Notes: a model not told the origin generated them from the letters alone. 15,052 nucleotides of DNA from an uncultured Eubacteriales bacterium (GCA_902783795.1 CACZSO010000033.1:1-15052), one strand, 5' to 3'. Counted from the first letter of the stretch, positions 1 through 7,486 are shown. Program-made: numbers and translations.

Positions 1-59
1 ACAAGGGAACACCGGTAGTTCTTGTTCAGGGTTATTTTGACAATTATACAAACGATTAA
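1..59 (+). CDS. C-terminal tail of an unknown upstream gene (partial)
   Basis: The frame beginning at position 3 is open from the window edge to a TAA at 57-59 and encodes 18 residues ending GYFDNYTND. The other two forward frames stop at 16-18 and 38-40. The mix of hydrophobic beta-like residues (VVLVQGYF) and a polar end looks like a genuine C-terminus, and it sits 39 bases before the start of the next gene on the same strand, as expected of an operon partner. The fragment is too short to assign a family. Confidence 0.45.
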   Translation, partial: KGTPVVLVQGYFDNYTND

Positions 60-98
60 GAGGGATCTGTATTTTTATTTGAAAGGCAGGAAAAAACT

Positions 99-2969
99 AT
101 GGCAATTCAGAAAAAAGGCAGAGAAAAAAAGGTGACGGAGGGCAGCGGCAGCCTGCATAAGCGCGGTGAAGGCCTGGGCACCGGTCCGGTGGGACAGGGC
201 GGCCGTACCGAAGGAACTCATGCTCCTGAGGAGAAACAGAGCGCCCAGCAGCAGAGACCGTCATCCGTATCTCAGGCCAGGCCTCAGACACCGCGTCCCC
301 AGCAGGGAAACGGTCAGGATAAGGGCGACAAGGGACTGGTGGATTCTTTATTCAGCACGAATACATCCTCTTCCCAGCAGCAGTCCTCCCAGGGATCTTC
401 TTTGTTCTCATCCTCGTCTTCCGGACATGGCGGAAGCGGCGGCGGAGGCATGTTCGGCGGCTTAGGAAAGCTGATCCTTATAGCGCTGGTCATCATTTTC
501 TTCCTGGTGGTCGTAAGGCCGATGCTGTGCGGGAACGGCGGCAGCGGGAATAATAATATCATTCCTGTGAACCCGACCCAGAACGGCAACAATAACAACA
601 ATAATAACAATAACAACAACAATATCACACCGGTCCAGCCTACTACTCAGCCGGTGGTACAGCCGACTCAGCCGCAGATGTATAATGTGGGTGAGGCAGT
701 CAGCGGTTCGGATCTAAGTTCCGTACTTTCTTCCTTAGGCCTGTCCAGCTTCCTGGGCGGTTCCGGCAGCGGTTCTTATAATACCGGTTCCGGCCTGCAG
801 ACCTCCGGTACCTGGGCGGCCGGTAAGAATACCGGCGTCCTGAATACCCAGGTAGCCTCCGATGCACCCAGGAAACGGACGAAGCTTTTAGGCAATGGCA
901 GGGATGTCATGACCATCATGGTCTATATGTGCGGTACTGACCTGGAGTCAAAGTACAGCATGGGCACCAGCGATCTTCAGGAAATGCTGTCAGCATCCTC
1001 GAATCCTAACCTGAACATCATTGTCTATACCGGTGGCTGCGCGAAGTGGCAGAACAGCGTGATCTCTTCCCAGACAAACATGGTCTTCCAGATCAAGGAT
1101 GGAAAGATCTACATGCTGAATGACAACGTAGGCCAGCAGTCCATGGTGAAGGGAGATACATTGACCTCCTTCATCAAGTTCTGTGATACGAACTTCCCGG
1201 CCAACCGTAACTTCCTGATCCTCTGGGATCACGGCGGCGGATCCGTATCCGGCTATGGCTATGATGAAAAGTATAAGAGACAGGGCGCCATGGACCTCCA
1301 GAGCATGGATACAGCGCTGAGGAATGCCGGTGTTACCTTCGATATCATTGGCTTTGACGCGTGTCTGATGGCGACTTATGAAACAGCTCATGTGGTTTCG
1401 AAGTATGCGGACTACATGGTGGCTTCTGAAGAATCTGAACCCGGTGTAGGCTGGTATTATACGCCCTGGGTGAATTCACTTGCACAGAACACTTCCCAGT
1501 CCTCCCTGGAGATCGGCAAGAATATCGTCGATTCATTTGTATCAGAATGCAACAGGAAGTGCCGGGGCCAGGCGACCACTTTGTCTGTGGTGGACCTTGC
1601 AGAGTTCTCTACCCTGAATGATGACATGGATGTCTTCTCCGGTGCAGTGAATACGGAAGTCAACAACAACTATCAGCAGGTGGCTTCTTCCCGCGCTTCC
1701 TCTCATGAATTTGCGGCAGGAAACCGTCTGGACCAGGTAGACCTGGTGGATCTGGCCAGCCGCATCAATACACAGGAAGCACGGAACTTCACACAGAAGC
1801 TTCTGTCTGCTATCAAGTATAACCTGACATCCTCCGGCGTTTCTAATGCCTATGGTCTGTCTATCTACTGGCCGAATTCTTCTTCCACTTATGTGGATAC
1901 TGCCGTGAAGATCGACAGGGGCATCGGCCTCAGTGATTCCTATATCAAACTGATCCAGAACTACGCCTCTATGAAGGTCTCCGGCCAGGCTACCTCCAAC
2001 TATGCCCTGTCCCAGTCTCTGGGTTCACTGTTCCCGTCATCATCGAGCAGCAGCGGCGGCGGCCAGTCCCTTTCACCCTCCGGCGGCTCATCGCTTTTAT
2101 CTTCAGGCCTTTTGAGTCTGTTGGGCGGCGGATCGAACGCCTCCACATCCTCCATGTCCTCTGACATGGTAGGCAGTCTGTTAGGCAGCCTGTTAGGCGG
2201 CGGTTCTTCATCCTCTTCCTCTTCCAGCCTGGATCTGGGCTCCCTGATCTCCGGCCTGGGCTCTTCCAACTCCGGCTTCCTGTCCGGACGTGAGCTTTCA
2301 AATGAAGAGGCGGCACAGTATATTGCCTCCCATCTCTTTGACCCGGCAAACCTGAACTGGAAGGAAGATGATAGTGAGAACCTGTACATCTCCATGCCGA
2401 AAGAGCAGTGGGAACTGGTAACAGATCTGGGTCTGTCCATGTACTATGATGACAGTGAAGGCTTTATCGATCTGGGTATCGATAATATCTACTCTTTCGA
2501 TAAAGACGGAAATCTGCTGGCACCTCAGGATGCCACCTGGATGGCTGTGAACGGACAGCTGGTGGCTTACTATTATGAGACAGAAAGCTGGGACGGCGAT
2601 GAGTTCCTGATCACCGGCTATATCCCCGCTCTCTTAAATGATGAGATGGTCCGCCTGATCGTAGTCTTTGATAAAGAGAATCCTTACGGCTATATCGCTG
2701 GCGCACAGCCTGTTTACAGAGAAGAAGAAACACAGCTGCAGGCGAAGTCGCTGACACAGATCGCTGAAGGAGATAAGATCGATTTCATCGCTGACTATTA
2801 TAACTATGACGGCACCTATAACGATACCTATATGATCGGCGATCAGCTGATAGTATCCGGAGAACTTGAGATCTCCAATGTGGCTGTGGATGAGGGTCAT
2901 GCGAACATGATGTACCGCCTGCATGATATTTATGATGCGGTCTACTGGTCTGAGGGATTGACAAACTGA
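99..2969 (+). CDS. Membrane-anchored clostripain-like (peptidase family C11) cysteine protease
   Basis: A 956-residue predicted cysteine protease. Residues 1-124 are basic then Ser/Gln/Gly-rich; 125-139 form one hydrophobic segment (LILIALVIIFFLVVV) with no cleavage site, so a single-pass anchor with the protease outside is likely. An outer linker follows with twelve Asn (164-175) and Pro/Gln/Thr repeats. The C11 domain spans about 268-625: DVMTIMVYMCGTDLE at its start, the catalytic histidine in LWDHGGG (His378) and the nucleophile in GFDACLM (Cys422). Family members cleave after Arg or Lys and often self-process. Residues about 643-730 are a Ser/Gly/Leu-rich linker, and 731-956 form an acidic, Tyr-rich domain I do not recognise. 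The start is supported by AGGCAGG at 84-90, 8 bases upstream. malQ begins 7 bases after the stop, suggesting co-transcription. Substrate unknown; family assignment is firm. Confidence 0.9.
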   Translation: MAIQKKGREKKVTEGSGSLHKRGEGLGTGPVGQGGRTEGTHAPEEKQSAQQQRPSSVSQARPQTPRPQQGNGQDKGDKGLVDSLFSTNTSSSQQQSSQGSSLFSSSSSGHGGSGGGGMFGGLGKLILIALVIIFFLVVVRPMLCGNGGSGNNNIIPVNPTQNGNNNNNNNNNNNNITPVQPTTQPVVQPTQPQMYNVGEAVSGSDLSSVLSSLGLSSFLGGSGSGSYNTGSGLQTSGTWAAGKNTGVLNTQVASDAPRKRTKLLGNGRDVMTIMVYMCGTDLESKYSMGTSDLQEMLSASSNPNLNIIVYTGGCAKWQNSVISSQTNMVFQIKDGKIYMLNDNVGQQSMVKGDTLTSFIKFCDTNFPANRNFLILWDHGGGSVSGYGYDEKYKRQGAMDLQSMDTALRNAGVTFDIIGFDACLMATYETAHVVSKYADYMVASEESEPGVGWYYTPWVNSLAQNTSQSSLEIGKNIVDSFVSECNRKCRGQATTLSVVDLAEFSTLNDDMDVFSGAVNTEVNNNYQQVASSRASSHEFAAGNRLDQVDLVDLASRINTQEARNFTQKLLSAIKYNLTSSGVSNAYGLSIYWPNSSSTYVDTAVKIDRGIGLSDSYIKLIQNYASMKVSGQATSNYALSQSLGSLFPSSSSSSGGGQSLSPSGGSSLLSSGLLSLLGGGSNASTSSMSSDMVGSLLGSLLGGGSSSSSSSSLDLGSLISGLGSSNSGFLSGRELSNEEAAQYIASHLFDPANLNWKEDDSENLYISMPKEQWELVTDLGLSMYYDDSEGFIDLGIDNIYSFDKDGNLLAPQDATWMAVNGQLVAYYYETESWDGDEFLITGYIPALLNDEMVRLIVVFDKENPYGYIAGAQPVYREEETQLQAKSLTQIAEGDKIDFIADYYNYDGTYNDTYMIGDQLIVSGELEISNVAVDEGHANMMYRLHDIYDAVYWSEGLTN

Positions 2970-2976
2970 GGATGTT

Positions 2977-4404
2977 ATGGCAAAACAACGCGGTATATTG
3001 GCAGGCATCTTTTCCCTCCCCGGGCGCTTCGGCATAGGGGATTTCGGGAAATGCGCCTATGAATTCATGGACATACTGAAAGAAACGGGGCTTACCATCT
3101 GGCAGCTTCTGCCCCTGAATCCGGTGGGGTACGGTAATTCGCCGTACCAGCCGTATTCTTCCTACGCGGGAGAGACCGCCTACATCGATGTAGAAGCATT
3201 GTATGAAGACGGTCTGCTGGCTCACCGGCCCCGTGCCTTGAAAGAGTATAATATCCATCGGATCGATTATGAAGTGATCCGGCAGCGGAAAGAAAGGTAT
3301 TTCCGCGAGGCGTTTCATAATTTCAAGGAAAATAAGGCATACAGGGCCTTCATCCGCCAGGACTGGGTGAGGCTCTATGCCATCTTCCGGGTATTTAAGA
3401 GACGTAACGGTGATAAACCCTGGAATGAATGGGAAAAGGAAGACCGGGAGTGGATCCGGGAGCGGAAGAAAGCTTATCTGAAACCGCTGGAAGAAGAGAT
3501 CCGCTATGAGATGTTCCTTCAGTACCTGTTCTACCAGCAGTGGGATAAGATCCGCGCCTATGCAAAGAAACTGGGCATTCTCCTGATGGGAGATATTCCC
3601 TTCTATGTGGGCCAGGATTCTTTGGATGTGTGGGCATCCCAGGAACAGTTTTTACTGGATGATGAGGGTTATCCTACTTGTGTAGCCGGAGTCCCGCCGG
3701 ATTATTTTGCGGAAGAAGGGCAGCGCTGGGGAAATCCTATCTACAATTGGGATGTTATGGAAAAGGATGATTTCGCGTTCTGGAAGGAGCGTCTTCAGGG
3801 AACCGCCCGTCTGTTTGATCTGGTAAGGATCGACCATTTCCGTGCCTTCGACACTTACTGGAAGATCCCGGCTTCCTGTCCCACGGCAGTGGAAGGAAAA
3901 TGGATCGAGGCGCCGGGATACGAGTTCTTTGACAGTTTTCTTCCCACGTTTACAGATACGAAGATCATCGCTGAAGACCTGGGAGAGATGCGTCCGGAAG
4001 TGTATGAACTCCGTGACTATTATAACTTCCCCGGCATGAATGTGCTTCAGTTCACCTTGTTCGATCCTAAGTTTAACAAACGGGAAAACATGGTGACGTA
4101 TACCGGCACTCATGATAATGAAATGGTGAGGAGCTGGTTTGAAGCGCTTCCCATGAAACAGCGGAAGATAGCACTGGGTAAGATCCATGCATCTTTAAGA
4201 ACTAAGGAAGAAGAGATCGGCCGGGCCTTCGCAAGATTCTGCTATCAAAGTGATTCTGAATATGCCATCGTCCCGTTCCAGGATATCCTGGGCTATACGA
4301 ATGAAGCCAGGATCAACCAGCCGGGCCTGGTATCCCCGGAAAACTGGTCATGGCGTCTGACAGAATTCGGAAATCTTAAAAAACACCTGAGGGAGGTGTT
4401 ATGA
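2977..4404 (+). CDS. malQ: 4-alpha-glucanotransferase (amylomaltase, GH77)
   Basis: A 475-residue cytoplasmic enzyme that moves alpha-1,4-glucan segments between maltodextrins and releases glucose, a step in maltose and starch-fragment use. GH77 landmarks appear in order: FSLPGRFGIGDFG near residue 12, LPLNPVGYGNSPYQPYSS around 45-62, GDIPFYV at 205, WGNPIYNWD at 251, the nucleophile Asp286 in VRIDHFRAF, the acid/base Glu333 in IIAEDLGE, and the stabilising Asp380 in GTHDNE. All three catalytic carboxylates are present. Length is slightly below the usual ~500, because the N-terminus is short. The start follows the protease stop by 7 bases with GAGG overlapping that stop, so translation is probably coupled. 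The stop overlaps the next start (ATGA). No maltose transporter or phosphorylase lies in the window. Confidence 0.95.
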   Translation: MAKQRGILAGIFSLPGRFGIGDFGKCAYEFMDILKETGLTIWQLLPLNPVGYGNSPYQPYSSYAGETAYIDVEALYEDGLLAHRPRALKEYNIHRIDYEVIRQRKERYFREAFHNFKENKAYRAFIRQDWVRLYAIFRVFKRRNGDKPWNEWEKEDREWIRERKKAYLKPLEEEIRYEMFLQYLFYQQWDKIRAYAKKLGILLMGDIPFYVGQDSLDVWASQEQFLLDDEGYPTCVAGVPPDYFAEEGQRWGNPIYNWDVMEKDDFAFWKERLQGTARLFDLVRIDHFRAFDTYWKIPASCPTAVEGKWIEAPGYEFFDSFLPTFTDTKIIAEDLGEMRPEVYELRDYYNFPGMNVLQFTLFDPKFNKRENMVTYTGTHDNEMVRSWFEALPMKQRKIALGKIHASLRTKEEEIGRAFARFCYQSDSEYAIVPFQDILGYTNEARINQPGLVSPENWSWRLTEFGNLKKHLREVL

Positions 4405-5645
4405 TCATACGACCCTTTAAGGCAGTGCGGCCGGATCCTCTTTATGCTAAAGAAGCGGCCGCGCTTCCTTATGATGTTTACAGTGAAAAAGAAGCGAGAG
4501 AAGAAGTCAGGTCTAAACCCTACTCCTTCCTGAATGCAGACCGTGCGGAAACTCAATTTCCGGAAGGTCAGGATATGTATGCGCCGGAAGTGTATGAAAA
4601 AGCCGGAGAACTGATCCGGGGATGGCTTGCGGACAATGTGATGGTGAGGGAAGAAAAACCTTGCTATTATCTCTATGCCCTGACCATGGAAGGCCGGACG
4701 CAGCACGGATTTGTTGCCCTGTCTTCCGTGGATGATTATGTGACCGGAAAGATCAAAAAGCACGAGAATACCAGACGGGAAAAAGAAGAAGACCGGGTGA
4801 GGCACATCGATGTGACCTCCATGCAGACCGGCCCCATCTTCCTGGCTTACCGGCAGACTGAGCAGTTAAGCAGTCTGATCCGGAAGATCACGGAAGGACC
4901 GGTTTTATATGATTTTGTTTCTGATGACGGCATCCGCCATCAGGTGTGGCGTGTGGCTGAAGACAGCAGGATCGCCGAGATCACAGAAGCGTTCCGCCTC
5001 ATTCCAAACACCTATATCGCCGACGGCCATCACAGAGCGGCTTCCGCTGTCCGGGTAGGCCTGAAGAGAAGAGAAGCGCATCCGGATCACGATGGCTCTG
5101 AAGAATTCAATTACTTCATGTCTGTGATCTTCCCGGATAATGAACTGTTGATCCTGGATTATAACCGGCTGGTGAAAAAGCCGCAGGGGGTAACGGATGA
5201 AGATATCCTGGAACAGATCCGGAAGTATTTTTCTGTAACAGAAAAAGGAGCGCGCGGGACCTTTGAAAAACCGGCAGAGAAAGGCAGCATCGGTCTGTAT
5301 CTTTCCGGAAGATGGTATGAAATGAAGGCACTTGATATGATCTTAAGTGATGATCCGGTGGAAGGCCTGGATGTTTCGCTTTTACAGAATTATGTGCTGG
5401 ATCCGGTGTTCCGGATCAAAGACCCGACGACAGACCAGAACATCGATTTTATCGGCGGGATCAGGGGGCTTAAGGAACTGGAAGAGCGCTCAGATATGGA
5501 AAATGCGGCAGCCTTTGCCATGCACCCCACATCCCTTAATGAGCTTTTTGCCGTGGCAGATGCAGGGCTTCTTATGCCGCCGAAAAGCACCTGGTTTGAG
5601 CCCAAACTGAGATCCGGGCTGTTTATCCATGAGATAGAGAGATAA
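4401..5645 (+). CDS. DUF1015 family protein (COG4198), possible serine-metabolism role
   Basis: A 414-residue soluble protein. It starts with IIRPFKAVRPD and ALPYDVY (residues 21-27), continues with HGFVALSSVDDY (102-113) and the charged block KKHENTRREKEEDR (119-132), and has the hallmark YIADGHHRAASA (205-216) followed by NYFMSVIFPDNEL. These match the DUF1015 family. DGHHR resembles the loop of ParB/Srx-fold proteins; that fold includes free-serine kinases such as archaeal SerK and SbnI. DUF1015 genes are, to my knowledge, often near serA and serC in Clostridia; here serA-serC are in the same window but on the other strand. A serine kinase or regulatory role is therefore inference; family membership is firm. 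The start overlaps the malQ stop by four bases, with GGGAGG at 4391-4396 as ribosome binding site. A strong hairpin follows the stop. Confidence 0.88.
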   Translation: MIIRPFKAVRPDPLYAKEAAALPYDVYSEKEAREEVRSKPYSFLNADRAETQFPEGQDMYAPEVYEKAGELIRGWLADNVMVREEKPCYYLYALTMEGRTQHGFVALSSVDDYVTGKIKKHENTRREKEEDRVRHIDVTSMQTGPIFLAYRQTEQLSSLIRKITEGPVLYDFVSDDGIRHQVWRVAEDSRIAEITEAFRLIPNTYIADGHHRAASAVRVGLKRREAHPDHDGSEEFNYFMSVIFPDNELLILDYNRLVKKPQGVTDEDILEQIRKYFSVTEKGARGTFEKPAEKGSIGLYLSGRWYEMKALDMILSDDPVEGLDVSLLQNYVLDPVFRIKDPTTDQNIDFIGGIRGLKELEERSDMENAAAFAMHPTSLNELFAVADAGLLMPPKSTWFEPKLRSGLFIHEIER

Positions 5646-5650
5646 GGCTG

Positions 5651-5669
5651 AAAAAGGCCTTTTTAAGGC
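5651..5669 (+). terminator. Small inverted repeat just after the DUF1015 gene
   Basis: Six bases after the stop lies the palindrome AAAAAGGCCTTTTT (5651-5664). The same bases can instead form GCCTT-TTT-AAGGC (5657-5669). Either way it is a weak structure with a short T run, so it may assist termination together with the strong hairpin that follows but would not be sufficient alone. Confidence 0.3.
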
Positions 5670-5678
5670 TAATGAAAG

Positions 5679-5718
5679 GCCGGGGGAGCGCCTGCATGAC
5701 AGCAGGCGCTCCCCCGGC
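5679..5718. terminator. Bidirectional terminator hairpin between convergent genes
   Basis: A perfect 17-bp inverted repeat: left arm 5679-5695 (GCCGGGGGAGCGCCTGC), six-base loop 5696-5701, right arm 5702-5718. It sits between the stop of the forward DUF1015 gene (5645) and the stop of the reverse carboxylesterase (5739), so it can end transcription from both sides. The reverse direction has the better U-rich tail (CTTTCATT); the forward side has only CTCATTCTAT. Confidence 0.8.
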
Positions 5719-5738
5719 TCATTCTATGCGCCGAAATT

Positions 5739-7268
5739 TCAGAAAATCTTATCGTTTATCAGAGTTTCCACTAACGCTGTATCATAATCGGTCCGGACGG
5801 TGATCTCTTTATCAAAGACCAGGGTGTCTTTCTTTTCCATGGTGAAGGGGGTCCAGGTGAAACGGTCAGTACTGGGATCGCCGGTCCTGGCGAAATTCAT
5901 CCAGGCGCCGAACACGGCCTCTTCCAGCTGATCTGAGACACCGGGCACATTGCAGACCGCCACTTTATCCGTGTTATGGAAAGCGAAGGGGATCTCTGAA
6001 CAATGCCAGGCCGGGGTGCCGTAGTTGACCGGGAAGTCAAAGGCAAACATGTAAGAATAGACAGGTGCATCTTCCACGGGAGCCCGGTTTTTCAGATAAT
6101 CCAAAGTGCCCCAGCGGCGGGAACCATCCACAGCCAGCACGTCCAGCAGGGGTTTCTCGGGATAAGCCGCCTTAAAGAGAGGGATCAGGGTATCGGCTTT
6201 ATCCCCTAGCTTTTCTTTAACGACAGCTTCCTGTTCATTTTCCGGCATATCGTATTTCGGCAGGACAGGAGCGGAGAAAGCGCCGCTTTCCGCGAAGACC
6301 GTTCCGATGACGACTGGGATCTTTTTGCTGAACTCTGCCATAGGATTGCCGTCCCGGATGTCGCCCAAATACCAGTCGTTTTTGTGAGGCGCGAAGGCGA
6401 AGAAGCCACTGACACCTCTGTCCTTAAAGCGCGGCATGACCAGGCTTAAAGTCTTTGCGAGGTCTTCATAGGGCGTTTCATTGGCCAGGACCTCGAAATC
6501 TGTGATCCCGAGTTCTTTCATCACTTCTTCCGCGATCTCTTTGGAAAGAGCCGCATCCGGCGGATTCAGGGTCTCTTTTACGGTGCCGGATTCGATGATA
6601 CCTTTCTGGAACAGACCTTCTGCTGCCGGGATCTGCAGAAGCGCGCCCACTTTCCTTCCGCCGCCGGACTGTCCGAAAATAGTCACATTTTCCGGGTCGC
6701 CGCCGAAACGGGCAATGTTATCTTTGACCCACTGGAGGCAGACCACGAGGTCCGCATTTCCTACATTGCCGGAATTCCAGTATTTTTCGCCGAAAGCCGA
6801 GACATCGAAATAACCGAGGCAGTTCAGACGGTGGTTCATGGAGACCACCACGCAGTCACCGTAGACGGACATATTGACACCGTCATAAGCCACCATTTCT
6901 ACAGAAGAGCCGGCCATATAGGCGCCGCCATGGATCCAGACCATGACCGGTTTCTTTGCATTTTCATCCAGTGTCTGTGTCCAGACATTCAGGTACTGGC
7001 AGTCCTCTGACTGGGGCCAGAAACGATGGGGCACAAAAAGATCCCCATCCGGCCGGTCTTTGAACATGAGAGGACAGGCGTACCCGTAACCGGTGGCGTC
7101 TTTGACGCCCTCCCAGGGGGTCACTTCTTCCGGCATCTGCCAGCGTTTAGCTTCCGCATAGCGTACTCCCAGAAAATGATAGGTGCTTCCAAGTTTATAG
7201 CCCCGTAAAAGGCCTGCCTTTGTCTGTACGACAGGTTCTGTGGGGGTGCATACAAAATCAACAGCCAT
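5739..7268 (-). CDS. Type-B carboxylesterase (alpha/beta hydrolase)
   Basis: A cytoplasmic ester hydrolase of the carboxylesterase/para-nitrobenzyl esterase family. I start it at 7268 (509 residues) rather than the upstream ATG at 7286, because AAGGAGG (7280-7274) lies 5 bases before this ATG and inside the longer reading. Motifs in order: VRYAEAKRW, SEDCQYLNVW (EDCLYLN type, about 87-96), oxyanion-hole WIHGGAYMAGS (about 111-121), the nucleophile elbow FGQSGGG with Ser201, Glu327 in VFAESGAF, and His422 in AWHCSEIPFAFHN. The triad is complete. FGQSGGG differs from the commoner FGESAGG. No signal peptide. The natural ester is unknown. It has its own promoter region and is separated from the ser operon by a terminator, so it is probably a single-gene unit. 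Confidence 0.9.
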   Translation of the reverse strand: MAVDFVCTPTEPVVQTKAGLLRGYKLGSTYHFLGVRYAEAKRWQMPEEVTPWEGVKDATGYGYACPLMFKDRPDGDLFVPHRFWPQSEDCQYLNVWTQTLDENAKKPVMVWIHGGAYMAGSSVEMVAYDGVNMSVYGDCVVVSMNHRLNCLGYFDVSAFGEKYWNSGNVGNADLVVCLQWVKDNIARFGGDPENVTIFGQSGGGRKVGALLQIPAAEGLFQKGIIESGTVKETLNPPDAALSKEIAEEVMKELGITDFEVLANETPYEDLAKTLSLVMPRFKDRGVSGFFAFAPHKNDWYLGDIRDGNPMAEFSKKIPVVIGTVFAESGAFSAPVLPKYDMPENEQEAVVKEKLGDKADTLIPLFKAAYPEKPLLDVLAVDGSRRWGTLDYLKNRAPVEDAPVYSYMFAFDFPVNYGTPAWHCSEIPFAFHNTDKVAVCNVPGVSDQLEEAVFGAWMNFARTGDPSTDRFTWTPFTMEKKDTLVFDKEITVRTDYDTALVETLINDKIF

Positions 7269-7273
7269 AAAAA

Positions 7274-7280
7274 CCTCCTT
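7274..7280 (-). promoter_or_regulatory. Ribosome binding site deciding the esterase start
   Basis: On the reverse strand this reads AAGGAGG, a near-perfect Shine-Dalgarno 5 bases (TTTTT) before the ATG at 7268-7266. It lies within the coding region of the longer alternative start at 7286, which has no comparable site, so the shorter protein is preferred. Confidence 0.8.
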
Positions 7281-7300
7281 GATCATGATTAACTGATGAT

Positions 7301-7329
7301 ATCATAACACACAAAAAAGTGTTCATAAA
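7301..7329 (-). promoter_or_regulatory. Probable promoter of the carboxylesterase, with an inverted repeat in the spacer
   Basis: Read on the reverse strand, an extended -10 TGTTATGAT (hexamer 7306-7301) has only a poor -35 (TTTATG, 7329-7324, spacing 17). Between them lies AACAC-N8-GTGTT (7306-7323), a small inverted repeat placed where a repressor or activator could bind. The weak -35 suits an activator-dependent or low-level promoter. This is inference from sequence only. Confidence 0.4.
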
Positions 7330-7370
7330 GGACTGAAAAAGGGAAACAGACTGCAGTAAGCCATTATTTG

Positions 7371-7406
7371 CATAAAAAGCCCCGCCCTCTTAAAAAGAGA
7401 GCGGGG
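7371..7406 (-). terminator. serA: Intrinsic terminator of the serC-serA operon
   Basis: A 12-bp stem with one mismatch: arms 7380-7391 (CCCCGCCCTCTT) and 7395-7406 (AAGAGAGCGGGG). On the reverse strand the stem is followed directly by CTTTTTATG, the expected U-rich tail, so it ends transcripts coming from serA before they reach the esterase promoter. Confidence 0.8.
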
Positions 7407-7414
7407 GTGAATAA

Positions 7415-7433
7415 TAAATTATATTTTAATTTA
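7415..7433. repeat. AT-only inverted repeat in the serA 3' region
   Basis: TAAATTA (7415-7421) and TAATTTA (7427-7433) are perfect reverse complements around a 5-base loop, forming a weak AT-only stem between the terminator and the GC-rich double hairpin next to serA. No function is evident; it may be a remnant flank of the repeat element beside it. Confidence 0.35.
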
Positions 7434-7450
7434 CCGGAATTCCCTCATCA

Positions 7451-7486
7451 GTCGGCTTCGCCGACAGCTTCCCCAGAGGGGAAGCC
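7451..7486. repeat. REP-like double hairpin beside the serA stop codon
   Basis: Two perfect GC-rich hairpins stand one base apart: GTCGGC-TTC-GCCGAC (7451-7465) and GCTTCCCC-AGA-GGGGAAGC (7467-7485). They begin six bases after the serA stop on the reverse strand. This arrangement resembles short palindromic elements I know to be common between genes in gut Firmicutes, but only one copy lies in this window, so its repeated nature is inference. It could protect the 3' end of the serC-serA mRNA. It has no U tract and is not itself a good terminator. Confidence 0.55.

Noticed and set aside
37..42. Perfect -35 hexamer TTGACA before the protease gene
   Set aside because: No acceptable -10 lies 16-18 bases downstream, and it falls within the end of the preceding coding frame.
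314..628. Reverse open frame starting with a long Leu run, looking like a membrane segment
   Set aside because: The poly-Leu is the complement of the AAC/AAT asparagine codons of the protease gene.
2000..2440. Reverse-strand open frames over the Ser/Gly-rich part of the protease gene
   Set aside because: Their Pro/Arg/Glu runs are the complement of Ser/Gly codons in the real gene.
7269..7286. Six-residue longer start for the carboxylesterase
   Set aside because: The Shine-Dalgarno AAGGAGG lies inside that extension and points to the ATG at 7268.
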